Assembly: GCF_000150955.2 (NCBI RefSeq)
Contig: NC_011676.1
Span: 206,419 to 270,418 of the forward strand
Direction of reading: 5' to 3'
DNA from: Phaeodactylum tricornutum CCAP 1055/1
Lineage: Eukaryota; Bacillariophyta; Bacillariophyceae; Surirellales; Neidiaceae
DNA length: 64,000 bases
Part shown: positions 50,888 to 60,808 of the stretch, piece after piece
How positions within the stretch are numbered: position 1 is the stretch's first letter
Layout: each line of letters begins with the position of its first letter
Translations under genes and position numbers: made by a program
The notes under the pieces: generated by a model
The model's input: the letters and a program-made list of their open reading frames with translations, nothing else
What the model was told of the DNA's origin: nothing
Database searches by the model: none

Positions 50888-52864
50888 ATGCCGCGCGACG
50901 AAGAACACGACAAGCTGGTGGCTCCGGCAGACTTTGATGGTCCCACAAAAGACCGTCACTGTACCGATATTCTCATGCTCCTGGCACTCATTGCCATGTG
51001 GGTCGCCATGACCGGTGTCGGCATTTACGCGGTAACCAACGGTGACTATCGGCTCGTTTTATACCCACTCGATTACGACGGAAACGTCTGCGGAACCGAC
51101 TTTGGACTCGACATGACGGAGTTTCCCTACTTACTCTATGTGAATTCATACACGGGTGGCGTCTGTGTCAAAGAATGCCCGGATCTGACCGGGAAGGTCA
51201 GCGATAATCTCACGGACATTGGCACTCTCGTTACCTACAATGGTGTTTTTCAAGCCGACAACGGAAGTTTGTCGGAATTGCCGCTTGATTACATACAAGT
51301 GGGTGACTATTCCAGCTCGACGGACGCCATTTCTTGTACGGACGATACCTGCTTCCCTCAGCAGTCGCCGTCGCTCTCCTGGGTTAGCAACGGCGTCAAC
51401 CAGGGTTTTGGCTACGCCTACTACGCCGCGGATTCGTACGAGCTTTTATGGCGATGTTATCTGACAACCGAAGCTTCCGCAAGAATCGAAGAGCTTGTGT
51501 CCAGTCAAAGCGGGGGTTTGCAGATCGCCGGCGATGCCTCTCAGTTCTTTACAAAGCTATACGCTGATCTATGGGTGGCGCGCAAATATGTACTGGGATT
51601 CGGCTTTGGCGTTTCTGTACTGGTGTCATTCGTCTACATTTTTTTAATGCGATTGCCTTTGATTTTGACCGCCATGGTTTGGTCTTCTATTTTTATTTCG
51701 ATCGCCCTCTTCTTTGTCAGTGGCTACTACGCATGGGTATTTGCTAGTGATTGGTCGGACGAAGTTCCCCAGACAGTATCCAACACCACAATCAATGCTA
51801 CCACGGCCGCATCCATTGTACTATACGTGATTGGTGGCATTATGATTTTGCTGGCATGCTGTCTACGGTCGCAAATCCAGACGGCTATTGGTTGTGTCAA
51901 GCAGGCTGGGAAGGCCGTCAATTGCATGATTATCATCTTGCTGGTACCAGTCCTACAAGCTGTCGGTTTTCTCGCATTTTTGATTGTTTTTGGTTATTAC
52001 GGGGCCAATTTGGCTAGTTTGGGAAAAATCAGCGTGGTGGAGGTGCCATTGGATGGCACTGGTACGCAAGAAATTGCATTCCGCAAATACGAATTTGACG
52101 ACTTTGTCGAAAACTGTGGATGGTACTTGCTCTTTTGCCTCTTCTGGACGTCCAATTTCATTGTCGCCGTCGGGGATATGATTGTAGCCATATCCGTTTC
52201 CAAATGGTATTTTACCAAGAATAAGGTGACCATCGGTAGCTGGACCGTCTTGACTAGCATCTGGCAAACACTCTTTTACCATGCCGGAACTTGCGCATAC
52301 GGGTCTTTGATTCTTGCGGTCGTGCAAATGATCCGAGCGATGATTGCAAGGGCACAAAAGGCTGCCAAAGATGCGAACAGCAAGATAGCGGGAGCGATCC
52401 TGTGCTGCTGCCAGTGCTTTTTCTGTTGCCTCGAATGCTGTCTCAAATTCCTGAACAAAAACGCCTATATCCAAACGGCCATATTCTCTACTGCCTTTTG
52501 CAAGTCCTGTCGGCAGGCCTTTTATTTGATCTTCCGAAACGCTGCCCGCATTGCAGCCATCAGCTACGTATCTGGGGCAGTTCTTATTGTTGGAAAACTG
52601 TTCATCAGCGCAGTAACGACATCAGTGAGCTACTACTTTATTGCCGAGGACATTGAGAATGAGCTACATTCCGTTGGTGGACCCGTGGCCATTGTTTTTC
52701 TTATTTCATATTGGGTAAGCGATTTCTTTATGGACGTATTCGACATGGCAATTTCAACCATTCTCCACTGTGTAATTGCGGATGAAGAAATGTTTGATGG
52801 AGAAGCGGGTTACACAGAGAAAAGCCTAAAAAACTGGGTCGACAAACACGCCGATATCAACTGA
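50888..52864 (+). CDS. Choline transporter-like protein (SLC44/CTL)
   Basis: Predicted 658 residues from the ATG at 50888. The short acidic N-terminus precedes a first helix at about 30-50 (ILMLLALIAMWVAMTG), then a large Cys-containing loop of some 190 residues. About nine further helices follow. The C-terminal part is typical of PF04515: CCLECCLKFLNKNAYIQTA, FCKSCRQAFYLIFRN, then long hydrophobic segments and FFMDVFDMAISTILHCVIADEE. CTL proteins carry choline or ethanolamine at the plasma membrane or organelles, supplying phosphatidylcholine synthesis. The Cys cluster (about 503-520, CCCQCFFCCLECC) is notable. It converges on Dus2 with 85 bp between stops. Confidence 0.88.
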   Translation: MPRDEEHDKLVAPADFDGPTKDRHCTDILMLLALIAMWVAMTGVGIYAVTNGDYRLVLYPLDYDGNVCGTDFGLDMTEFPYLLYVNSYTGGVCVKECPDLTGKVSDNLTDIGTLVTYNGVFQADNGSLSELPLDYIQVGDYSSSTDAISCTDDTCFPQQSPSLSWVSNGVNQGFGYAYYAADSYELLWRCYLTTEASARIEELVSSQSGGLQIAGDASQFFTKLYADLWVARKYVLGFGFGVSVLVSFVYIFLMRLPLILTAMVWSSIFISIALFFVSGYYAWVFASDWSDEVPQTVSNTTINATTAASIVLYVIGGIMILLACCLRSQIQTAIGCVKQAGKAVNCMIIILLVPVLQAVGFLAFLIVFGYYGANLASLGKISVVEVPLDGTGTQEIAFRKYEFDDFVENCGWYLLFCLFWTSNFIVAVGDMIVAISVSKWYFTKNKVTIGSWTVLTSIWQTLFYHAGTCAYGSLILAVVQMIRAMIARAQKAAKDANSKIAGAILCCCQCFFCCLECCLKFLNKNAYIQTAIFSTAFCKSCRQAFYLIFRNAARIAAISYVSGAVLIVGKLFISAVTTSVSYYFIAEDIENELHSVGGPVAIVFLISYWVSDFFMDVFDMAISTILHCVIADEEMFDGEAGYTEKSLKNWVDKHADIN

Positions 52865-52949
52865 GCGGAAAGGCGCGGCCAATAATTTGTAGAGATTCCT
52901 TTATGTTGTCGAAGAGGAGCTATTTGCGGTTTATGTAAATCTATTTCAT

Positions 52950-54284
52950 TTACACTTTTCTCGCTCTTTTTACCTCTGACCCGAGTAATTCCGTGCGCCT
53001 GACGTCGTTGCGGTCACCTAAGAAATAACTGTCTTCGTAGCGGTGCTCTCCCGTAGGAGCCTGTGAGCCAGTGATATTCCTGGCTTCTACCAAAGAGGAG
53101 TAGTCGACACCCCAAACCTTGCAAATGTCTTGTAAACTATGACAGTTGCAAGTCGTTGCGATGGTTCGGTCTTTCGCAAAGTTATGCGTCAAAAATGGAG
53201 TGCGCGGTGAAGGGGCACGTCGATTGGTGAGCATCTCGCACACCACATACTTAACATTTTTGAAGTGGGTGTCGTACTTAACAGCTTCCTGAATATACTC
53301 TTGAACTACTCTCGTCTTGTCCAGTAAAAGACTTGAGGTATAATCCAGCTTCAACGAGGGATCCGCGTCTGGAGATGGTTTACAAAAAATGCTGGTATTG
53401 AACAAAGCCGGACGAGCTAATAAAACACCCCTCGCCCCTGTATCCCGCATGAAGCTGACAAATTCGTCTCTTGTATAGAAGTCTCCATTAAGCAGGAATG
53501 GAATATGAGGAAACCGATGGACGGCTTCCTTTATAACTTCTCTAAGCATACTCCAGCGTGCCGGTACAGTGCAATCATCGGACACCTGGCGGCCGTGAAC
53601 GGCTATGGCTTTCGCGCCAGCTTCCACGAGACCTGCTATGAAGGCCACAGTACTGGAAACGTCCTTCAGCAGTCGAATCTTAGCTGAGACTGGTATACCC
53701 TTGCTTGATAAATTCTCGGTCAATGTTCGGATTATCCGACAGGCTCGTTCCGGATCGGAAAGTAAAGCGGATCCCATTCCACCAGAAACGCTGAACTTCT
53801 TTGGGCATCCCATATTGAGGTCGATGGCATCGACGTCTTGATGTACGTGTAGGGCGGCCGCCAACGCTAGGTCTGGTTCACCGGAACCTAGCTGACAGAC
53901 AAGCTTGCCTCTCTCCTTTTTCGGATCGATTCGCAAAATAATCGGGGCGCGGCCTTCTTTGGCTAGTTGCTTCTTCGACTTCTTCGACATCGTGCTGGCA
54001 TCTTTGACGTAGTCAATCGTACCTAGCTCCTTGTTTTCTACACGGATGGTTCCAGTAAGCGCCCGGTCCACCAATTCTTCTGTGTACACCCAATCAGCAC
54101 CGTAGGACAGAGCTAGCGTCCGCAAGGGTGTCGTCGAAGCGCGAACCATCGGCGCCAACGCCTCGCCTCTATAAATCGATTTTGCTTTCTTTAGGAGTGC
54201 CTCTGCAACGGCTGCCTCAACTGTGGGCGACCCGATGCGTTTACGCTCTTCGTGGTTCTCTTCGGATTTTTCCGAACTAGCCAT
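52950..54284 (-). CDS. DUS2: tRNA-dihydrouridine synthase 2-like (Dus2)
   Basis: Predicted 444 residues. The flavin-binding TIM barrel is clear: LAPMVRASTTPLR (about 43-55) at the first strand, DAIDLNMGCPKKFSVSGGMGSALL with catalytic Cys160, VSAKIRLL, AIAVHGRQ, PFLLNGDF and RGVLLARPAL. The R-x-S-T-P-L-R and NMGCPK variants are typical of the Dus2 branch, which reduces U20 in cytoplasmic tRNA using NADPH and FMN. The double-stranded-RNA-binding domain of animal Dus2 is not present; the C-terminus is short. There is no clear leader. The ATG at 54284 is the first in frame. Confidence 0.9.
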   Translation of the reverse strand: MASSEKSEENHEERKRIGSPTVEAAVAEALLKKAKSIYRGEALAPMVRASTTPLRTLALSYGADWVYTEELVDRALTGTIRVENKELGTIDYVKDASTMSKKSKKQLAKEGRAPIILRIDPKKERGKLVCQLGSGEPDLALAAALHVHQDVDAIDLNMGCPKKFSVSGGMGSALLSDPERACRIIRTLTENLSSKGIPVSAKIRLLKDVSSTVAFIAGLVEAGAKAIAVHGRQVSDDCTVPARWSMLREVIKEAVHRFPHIPFLLNGDFYTRDEFVSFMRDTGARGVLLARPALFNTSIFCKPSPDADPSLKLDYTSSLLLDKTRVVQEYIQEAVKYDTHFKNVKYVVCEMLTNRRAPSPRTPFLTHNFAKDRTIATTCNCHSLQDICKVWGVDYSSLVEARNITGSQAPTGEHRYEDSYFLGDRNDVRRTELLGSEVKRARKV

Positions 54285-55475
54285 GGAACGAACTCAAATT
54301 TCTCTCAACAAAAAAATATCTGCTCGCTGCAGCCAACAAGCGCCCCTCTCACAGGAATTACAACAAACCAAACTTCTGCTCGAACCTAACAGTGATGTAT
54401 AGACTCTTTTGGAGGAGAATTTATAGCATGGAGGGAATGGCCGGCCCTCCAGAGAAACTGCACTTCGGAGAGAGAAAAATTGGGGGAGGATTCGACCCTT
54501 CCTTTACACATACAAGATGAATCATTACTTTCGAAATATTTTGAATTTGAACAATTTTTTTTACCTATTGGAATGACGTTGCTTGCCTTTCAAGACCAGA
54601 GCTGGGAAACGCACCAACGAACACTCGATACGCCGGGATGCTTCGACAGGCTTGAAGCAAAGCACCAACGCGTCGATAAAACCAGGTACGAATGCCGCTC
54701 ATGCCAAACTGCAAGTCTTCGAACTAGGTCCATCTAGTAAATGTCCAAGGAAGTGCAGTTTCATGGCGACTAGCATTCAGAAGATGGAATCACTCGTTAG
54801 AACTCGTTCTGCAAAAAAGATGGCTCATCAGGAGCTAGTGATAATAGACGAAGAGCGTCTCTTGCCAAGTTTGAAACCGATTTAACTAGATGAAAGGCCA
54901 CATGCGGTAACAAAATAAATCGTACATTCACGACTTTGGAGAGCCAGACCTTGGAAGATCTTTTGTAGGTACAAAAAATCTTAATCTTTTCGCCCCCCCC
55001 CCCCCCTTTGATAGCCTGAGAATCGAGAAGCAATGTCATGTTTCGAAGATCATAATGACTATCTTCGTGACAACTATAACTTTACGAGTTTGTCAACAAT
55101 AAATCTTGATACAAAGTCCTAGATTTCTATTGCCGAATCTTACGGTTCTTCAAAGAAGGTATTCGCTTCAAGAAAGGAACAATTTCATCGCTATGAAAAC
55201 AGCAGTAATTGTGTGATATGGGCTCGATTAAACAATGACCCGAACCCTTTTGAATGAAAGCATTCCTATTGGACCAGACGTCCATCGACCGAACTCCCCG
55301 GTTGGCAATTCTTGATGTCATGCATTTTCAACTTGAAGCTCCCTTCTACTCTTTCAATTGCCCCAAAGATTTGGGGCAAAACTCATCTCAAATTCTTCAC
55401 AGTCAAAACTATCCACTCACGCCACCCTCACAATCAATACTGTACTTCCGTTCTCTCCTCCCTCCGCTCAGCTCA
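54285..55475. other. Intergenic region with C14 run
   Basis: About 1.2 kb with no supported gene, holding the Dus2 promoter on the left. A run of 14 C occurs at 54993-55006. ttcacagtcaa lies at about 55396, some 80 bp before the decayed gene. Confidence 0.5.
54993..55006. repeat. C14 homopolymer
   Basis: Fourteen consecutive C in an intergenic gap. Likely length-variable; also a site where assembly may be wrong. Confidence 0.9.
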
Positions 55476-56198
55476 ATGCATGCTTCAGCAATCGCTTTCC
55501 AGCTCAATGAGCAAGGTTTGCGTCACTTGGCAATTCAAGAAAACCAGGATGCCATCCGTGCTTTCGCAAGGGGTCTCCAGGTTGCTAAAGAAGTGATTTC
55601 CGATTTATCACCTGACTGTGAAACAGGATTAGGCGTTCAAACCTCACCAGAAACACTTGGTTGCACCAATGTGTTTTTACGTCGGAAGTGTGCTCAATTC
55701 CGGACACGATTGAGCACGATGCCCGCCAAGGGGAATCTCTCCCCGAAGGAAAATGCATATTTTCCAAGCCTATCCACTTAGTCGCGCCGAGTACGTTGCA
55801 CTCCTCCTCGCTCTCAAGCTATAGCACTATGCTGTCTTTTGTCTTGCTGTTTAATCTGGCGTTGGCGCATCATATTACCGCCCTGACTGCGAGAAATGCT
55901 TTCAAAAAACAAACTGACAAAGGCTAGTTTGCTATATGAACTTTCCTACAACATTCTAATCACTGAACAGCTTCAAGAGCTGACTACTCCGCAAATGATG
56001 GCAATCATAAACAATCTTGGCCAGATACATTTCTTTTTGTGCAATTTTGAAAAGGCAGATCAATACTTTCAATACCTTCTGAGTCTCATCATGTGCCTCA
56101 ACGACGTGGGCGACGATGAAGCAAAGAGAGAGATTCAAGGGTTTCTTCCAAACGTGTTGTCGCTGATATTGAAATCAAGCTCTGCCGCAGCAGCATGA
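55476..56198 (+). pseudogene. Decayed (or mis-sequenced) diatom TPR-like family gene
   Basis: Three consecutive pieces read like one helical repeat protein: MHASAIAFQLNEQGLRHLAIQENQDAIRAFARGLQ from 55476, then FVLLFNLALAHHITALTARN near 55835-55895 in another frame, then LYELSYNIL, MAIINNLGQIHFF and FEKADQYFQYLLS back in the first frame, ending SSAAAA at 56198. To my knowledge similar TPR-like proteins form a family in diatoms. The coding text leaves the first frame somewhere between about 55610 and 55740 and returns near 55900, by an A-run. Two frame changes that cancel out suggest a decayed gene, an unrecognised intron pair, or homopolymer sequencing errors. No function is known. Confidence 0.55.
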
Positions 56199-56588
56199 CT
56201 CCAGACAACGTGCCAATTCAGGAGAAGCTATTCTATAAAATGTTGTAAACAACTTATCAAAAGTCTGCCACCGCTATTAAAAGGCTGTCTCTGTGTATGC
56301 TCTGAACTATGTTGCAAATGGAATTTGATGAGAAATAATGAAAAGATATGCCACTGCCCATGCCCAGTCCATATATTTGAAAAAAGTGGCCGCGTTGCTG
56401 GCGTGACTTCAAGTACATAGGTATTGGCGTTTATGTTGAGCTTTTTTGGAGCCTCTTTTTGCTCTCGACCGCAACAATTTTAAGTCGAGTCAGCTTAAGG
56501 TTTTCAGAAGGCCATTCGCATATTTGAGCTGCCTTTGTCTGCTTTCTTCCGGACAACCATTCCCTACATCTTATCCCCTCTCCAATTG
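56199..56588. other. Intergenic region
   Basis: 390 bp with no recognised gene: 3' side of the decayed gene and promoter of the following membrane protein gene. Confidence 0.45.
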
Positions 56589-57767
56589 ATGGCTCAACAA
56601 GCGATGGCAAAGTGGTATTTCTTTCTCAGTCTGTTACTTTGCTGCGGACACAGATGCCTTGCTTTAGCGCATGCTCCGATACTATGGAGCACCAAATCTC
56701 ATCGTTGCTCGGGTAGATTTCCTTTCGCTACCCATCCGGAATTGATCCGCGAGCAAGAATGTGTCCAATCTTTGCGATCACGCTTTCTTTCATCTCGGCT
56801 AGCTATTTCTCCCACCGAATCATTTGATGAATATACAAGCGTACGAAAAGTAGAGGGTCGCAGGAAGCGGGTGAAGGTCGGCTACCGCGTTGTTTCGATG
56901 GGGTATGCAATTTTCAGCTGTTTAGTCTTGAGAGGGGGGCTCAATGCGCTGACGGCGTACGCACTCTCTGGCCCGGTAATGGCAGCAGGTATTTCGTATA
57001 TATTAGTGGGAGCTGTTCGAAACGATCGACTTTCGAGCGACACTTACAAACGATTGAACTTGGCCTTGATCTTGTACGGGTTTTGCGGGTGCCTGTCGGC
57101 GTATTTTATGCCAAGATTTCGTACGGCAGCATGGATGGTGCCGAGCTTTGTTGCTGTTGTTAACTCCGTCAAGGGGTATTGCTATGGCGTCAAGGGCTGG
57201 AAGTTGGAGTCTTCGTCAGTGATCGGTGATATTGTTCATGGGACAAGGGATAGCTTTCGCATCCTCCTCGAAAAGCCGAAGAATGCAAGCTCAGCTGGAT
57301 ACCTTATTGTAACGCTATTTAGCGTTGTTTTCGCTCTGTTAAAGCTCGGAAATGTGGCCGACTTAGCTCTGAAGAAAGCGGTACCGTTCTCAATCGGAGC
57401 TCGATTGCTGCGGTTCTCAAAGCTAGCGATGCTTACTACAGTGTCTCTTACGCTGAAAGATGCAGCAGATCGGGATCGGCTGGAAGGATCTACTTTTATT
57501 CAATTGAACATATTAACTTCGGCCATGTTTGGCGCAATGGCTGGTACGTTCCTCGATTCGCTGAGTTCAGAGTAAATTCCAGCAGGACCAATCAGCAGCA
57601 CTCACACGTCTATTCCATCTACAGTGTACGTCCAGAATGGTAATACAATTACCCCGGTCGGATCAGCCCCAGCTGCGCTCACAGCCTTGATTGCCGGCTC
57701 CTTCTCTGTATTTACTGCGACTACTGGCATTGTATCGCAAATCAACAAGAAAAATAGAACTCAGTAG
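56589..57767 (+). CDS. Multi-pass membrane protein, unknown function
   Basis: Two exons, 56589-57543 and 57625-57767, with an 81-bp phase-1 intron (donor GTACGT, acceptor ctacag). Splicing replaces a short non-homologous-looking tail by 48 residues that continue the membrane character (VYVQNGNTITPVGSAP, then ALTALIAGSFSVFTATTG). The protein has 365 residues. It starts with a signal peptide (WYFFLSLLLCCGHRCLALAHA). About seven hydrophobic segments lie between 120 and 350, including a Tyr-rich GYCYGVKGW region. I do not recognise the family. The first in-frame ATG is 56589. It converges on the PPR gene with 73 bp between stops. Confidence 0.65.
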
Positions 57768-57840
57768 ATTGGATCCTTTGGTTAATAATCTGATTATCAC
57801 TATGCCTAACAGCTGCACTGTGTCACGCTCCCATTCCACT

Positions 57841-60297
57841 TTATACAATAATTCGGACTCTTTTCTCTCCTGTCCGTCGTCTGTCGTTCTGGTCATACTT
57901 CATACACTCTATGTAGAGTAGAGCCTCATATGAATCGACCAAGTTCAGCGTTTGCTTCAAACTTTGAGCAAGTTTTGCCCTCGTATTTGCTGGCATGTTC
58001 TGCTGTATTTTCTTGCCCGATTTGTAACAATTTAGAGACAATTCATCAGGTTCAAGTCCCTCCTTTGACATGGCATAGACAAGGCGAAGTGCAACATCGG
58101 GACGAAGCGCCCTACCACAGACGTACAGAAGACCATTGTAAGCAGCAATTAGGTTCTTTCCTTTGCTCCGGGATGGCGACTTGAAACGTGCTCGACTTTC
58201 GTGTTGAATACAGGCCCCCCTACAGTCATCCTTCCAGAACTTCAAAGCGGCATCAACATTGCCGCCAAAGCATCTTAGGACGGCGTTTACAAAGCGTCCG
58301 TCCGCAGAGATACCGGCCAAGGTTGCGTTGCGAAACAACTGTTCGGCTGTAATGGCATTGCTTGATCCATATTGAAGTGCCTTGGCGGCGATGCAGTATG
58401 TCTGTGAAGTCGGATCAGGAATTTCCCCGAGCAGGTGTTTGACTGCCTCCGAGCACCAAAGGCCTTGGATGGAATCAGAGATCTTGTTTTTAGATTTACC
58501 AGAATTGTCTCTTCCAACTTTCGTTGCAACATTCGCTGAAAGAAGGTCAAGGCGTTTTGTCGCGTTGTGGCCAGCTCCCATGGCAATTGCGCCGAGCAAC
58601 GCATTCCAGTTTCTAGTGGAAACTGGCTGCTCAACATAATCCGCGAATAATTGACAAGCGCTGGCTGGATCGCCTAGTTCTCCATACGCTGTGACAGCAG
58701 CACGAAGGACTACGGAAGAGCAGTTCAAGCCAAAGCCATTAATTGCGTTGTCCAGAATATCTGTCAATTCTGAAGGAGAACGACTCAATCCCATCATCGA
58801 CGTGACTGTGAAAGGGTCGGGAACAATTCTAGAAGAGTTTACCATCAATGCGTAGAGCTGCCAGCCTTCCTCACAAATGACGGCCGTTGCATCGTCCACT
58901 TCACTTGAGGCAGAGCTCTCGCGAGATCCGACATACTTCTTCCGGTATCCTTCCAATAGTATATTGAAGTGTCGCGTTTGCGGCCGCACCAATCGCATGG
59001 AACCGGCATCCGTTTCAATGACGGCGGCAAGCGTCGGGAGCATGTACGTATCAAAAATGGCTCGAGCCGACGCCACATCTCCTCCCCGGATGATGGTAGA
59101 CAAAAAGGCGCTGAAGCCTTGAGACACAACGTGTTCCGAATTATTCGAAACGAATCTATCCAAAAGAGACTCTACATCTCCGATGCGACCCGCTCGCACC
59201 AAAGGTAGTAAAACCAGATCAATCGTGTAGCGATCCAGCCGCACACGTCGATCCTGAAGAATTGTCTCGTACAGTTGCAAGGCTTGTGTGTCATTAGGAA
59301 CGGCGGCTAGCCGGGCGTTGTAGGCGTTAATGTTCGGAGAAACCCCACACTGTTGCGCGTACGTCCAAACGTGACGCGAGAGTGTGTGATTGTCCAACGT
59401 CGCGGCGGCGTGCAGCACCGTAGCATACGAAACCGCATCCGGCATCAAACCGAGGAGAGCTTGCGTTTGGTGCGACGAAGACTTCGGCGAAAGCCATTGG
59501 CAGGCTCGGTCCATCAACACCACCCCATTCTGAGGAGCCCTTCTCGACTCGGGGTCCTTGTCCGTTGCGGCGTCACAGAGAGCAGCCAAGTATAGGTTAA
59601 AGGATGACTGACTGACGTGTTGCTTGTGTAATATCGCAACGCGTCCCACTTCCAGTAAAAATCGTTCCAACCGATGTACGCGACCCGTTTGACGTAATCC
59701 GCTGCTGACGGCATCCTGTGCCACCTCCGAGGGCAGTATATTCTCCTTCAACATGTTGTCGGTAAGGTTTAAAGCAATATGGAGTAACCCCGTCATGGCT
59801 GTAGCCTTCGCGACACGCTCTTGGATCGCCAAGGGCTGTCTGGAGAGATCCAGTGCGGTCAACATGGTTCCGGCATACAACACCTGTTGGGGTGAATGCG
59901 CTTGGACCAGTCCAGCGACAGCGTCCAGCAAGGGTTGTGCCTCGGGTCCGGGATTACTTTGGCTTTGCTGCTGTAACTTTACAATACTCTGGAAGATCCA
60001 TCGAAGCTGGGTAGGTCGGTTTACAGCGGCGAGACGGGGTTTCGTTGTGGTACCAACGGGAGGCGAGCCGGAACGGGCAGAACGATCACCCTGTTGCCAT
60101 CGTTCCGCAGAACGCACTAGACCATTCCGACTCGTGGTCCGGATTTTCGTAGGATAGAAAAGTGGCAAGAAAGCATCAACCGATCGCACCAAGAGTACCG
60201 CCAGGACCCAGCCAAGCATCGGCATGGATATGGACGGTGCCCAGCGAGAAGAGGGTGGGCTGTGAGGACTCCGTCGACGATGGCGCTTGTGATTCAT
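57841..60297 (-). CDS. Plastid-targeted PPR protein
   Basis: Predicted 818 residues. A signal peptide (MLGWVLAVLLVRSVDA, about 27-42) is followed directly by Phe43-Leu-Pro, the diatom plastid motif. From about residue 120 onward the protein is a helical solenoid with pentatricopeptide repeats, for example VSYATVLHAAATLDNHTLSR, NAYNARLAAVPNDTQALQLY, RHFNILLEGYRKK, TRNWNALLGAIAM and IAAYNGLLYVCGRALRPDVA followed by MSKEGLEPDELS. PPR proteins bind single-stranded organelle RNA one base per repeat and act in processing, stability or translation. No endonuclease (SMR) or DYW domain is seen. It is divergent from the aureochrome gene, 511 bp between ATGs. Confidence 0.87.
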   Translation of the reverse strand: MNHKRHRRRSPHSPPSSRWAPSISMPMLGWVLAVLLVRSVDAFLPLFYPTKIRTTSRNGLVRSAERWQQGDRSARSGSPPVGTTTKPRLAAVNRPTQLRWIFQSIVKLQQQSQSNPGPEAQPLLDAVAGLVQAHSPQQVLYAGTMLTALDLSRQPLAIQERVAKATAMTGLLHIALNLTDNMLKENILPSEVAQDAVSSGLRQTGRVHRLERFLLEVGRVAILHKQHVSQSSFNLYLAALCDAATDKDPESRRAPQNGVVLMDRACQWLSPKSSSHQTQALLGLMPDAVSYATVLHAAATLDNHTLSRHVWTYAQQCGVSPNINAYNARLAAVPNDTQALQLYETILQDRRVRLDRYTIDLVLLPLVRAGRIGDVESLLDRFVSNNSEHVVSQGFSAFLSTIIRGGDVASARAIFDTYMLPTLAAVIETDAGSMRLVRPQTRHFNILLEGYRKKYVGSRESSASSEVDDATAVICEEGWQLYALMVNSSRIVPDPFTVTSMMGLSRSPSELTDILDNAINGFGLNCSSVVLRAAVTAYGELGDPASACQLFADYVEQPVSTRNWNALLGAIAMGAGHNATKRLDLLSANVATKVGRDNSGKSKNKISDSIQGLWCSEAVKHLLGEIPDPTSQTYCIAAKALQYGSSNAITAEQLFRNATLAGISADGRFVNAVLRCFGGNVDAALKFWKDDCRGACIQHESRARFKSPSRSKGKNLIAAYNGLLYVCGRALRPDVALRLVYAMSKEGLEPDELSLNCYKSGKKIQQNMPANTRAKLAQSLKQTLNLVDSYEALLYIECMKYDQNDRRRTGEKRVRIIV

Positions 60298-60808
60298 TGT
60301 AGACCTCGTCTTTTCGTTCGAAAACGCATCGTTTCTTTACGGACACAATGTATAGCTGTGTTGTTACATAGTGTAGTGAAAGTCTCGTCATCCTTGGGGA
60401 TCCTACTACGAGATAATCCCATCGTCCAAACGTGTCTCGTCGTCACGAGTTTTGCCCAAATGGTGGTCGGGAGGGGGAGTTCGTGATCGAAAGGGGCAAT
60501 TTTCAAGTAACTCCGATCAGACATGTTTGTGACGTCCAAACGTCAAGGTTTCTGGTATCGAGGCATACGTCAGCCCCCGAGGCCCCGCGGATTGCCACAC
60601 TCGTCGTCGTGTCCGCAAGGCAGACGAAGAAGAGAGAGATGTGGACGGATTCCTCGCCGTGGTACGCGTCTCTTTCGTCCCCCCCCCCCCACACACACGC
60701 GCAACCACAGTACCATCGAAGCACGCATCACCGCAGATAATTTCGATTCATTTTTCGAACATCGGAAAAAGATAAGGCTTCAACGTTGCGTCCACACACA
60801 TACACACC
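60298..60808. other. Divergent promoter region of PPR and aureochrome genes
   Basis: 511 bp without a gene. A run of 12 C followed by alternating AC occurs at 60679-60700. Both promoters, possibly shared, lie here. Confidence 0.5.
60679..60700. repeat. C12 run plus short AC repeat
   Basis: Twelve C followed by acacacacgc in the shared PPR/aureochrome promoter gap. Low-complexity, likely length-variable. Confidence 0.9.

Noticed and set aside
54480-54885. Overlapping 85- and 100-codon frames after the Dus2 promoter
   Set aside because: They overlap in two frames, have no motif and look like random open frames.
58040-58062. A tRNA B-box-like ggttcaagtccc
   Set aside because: It lies inside the PPR coding sequence on the other strand and no A-box, anticodon arm or acceptor stem surrounds it.
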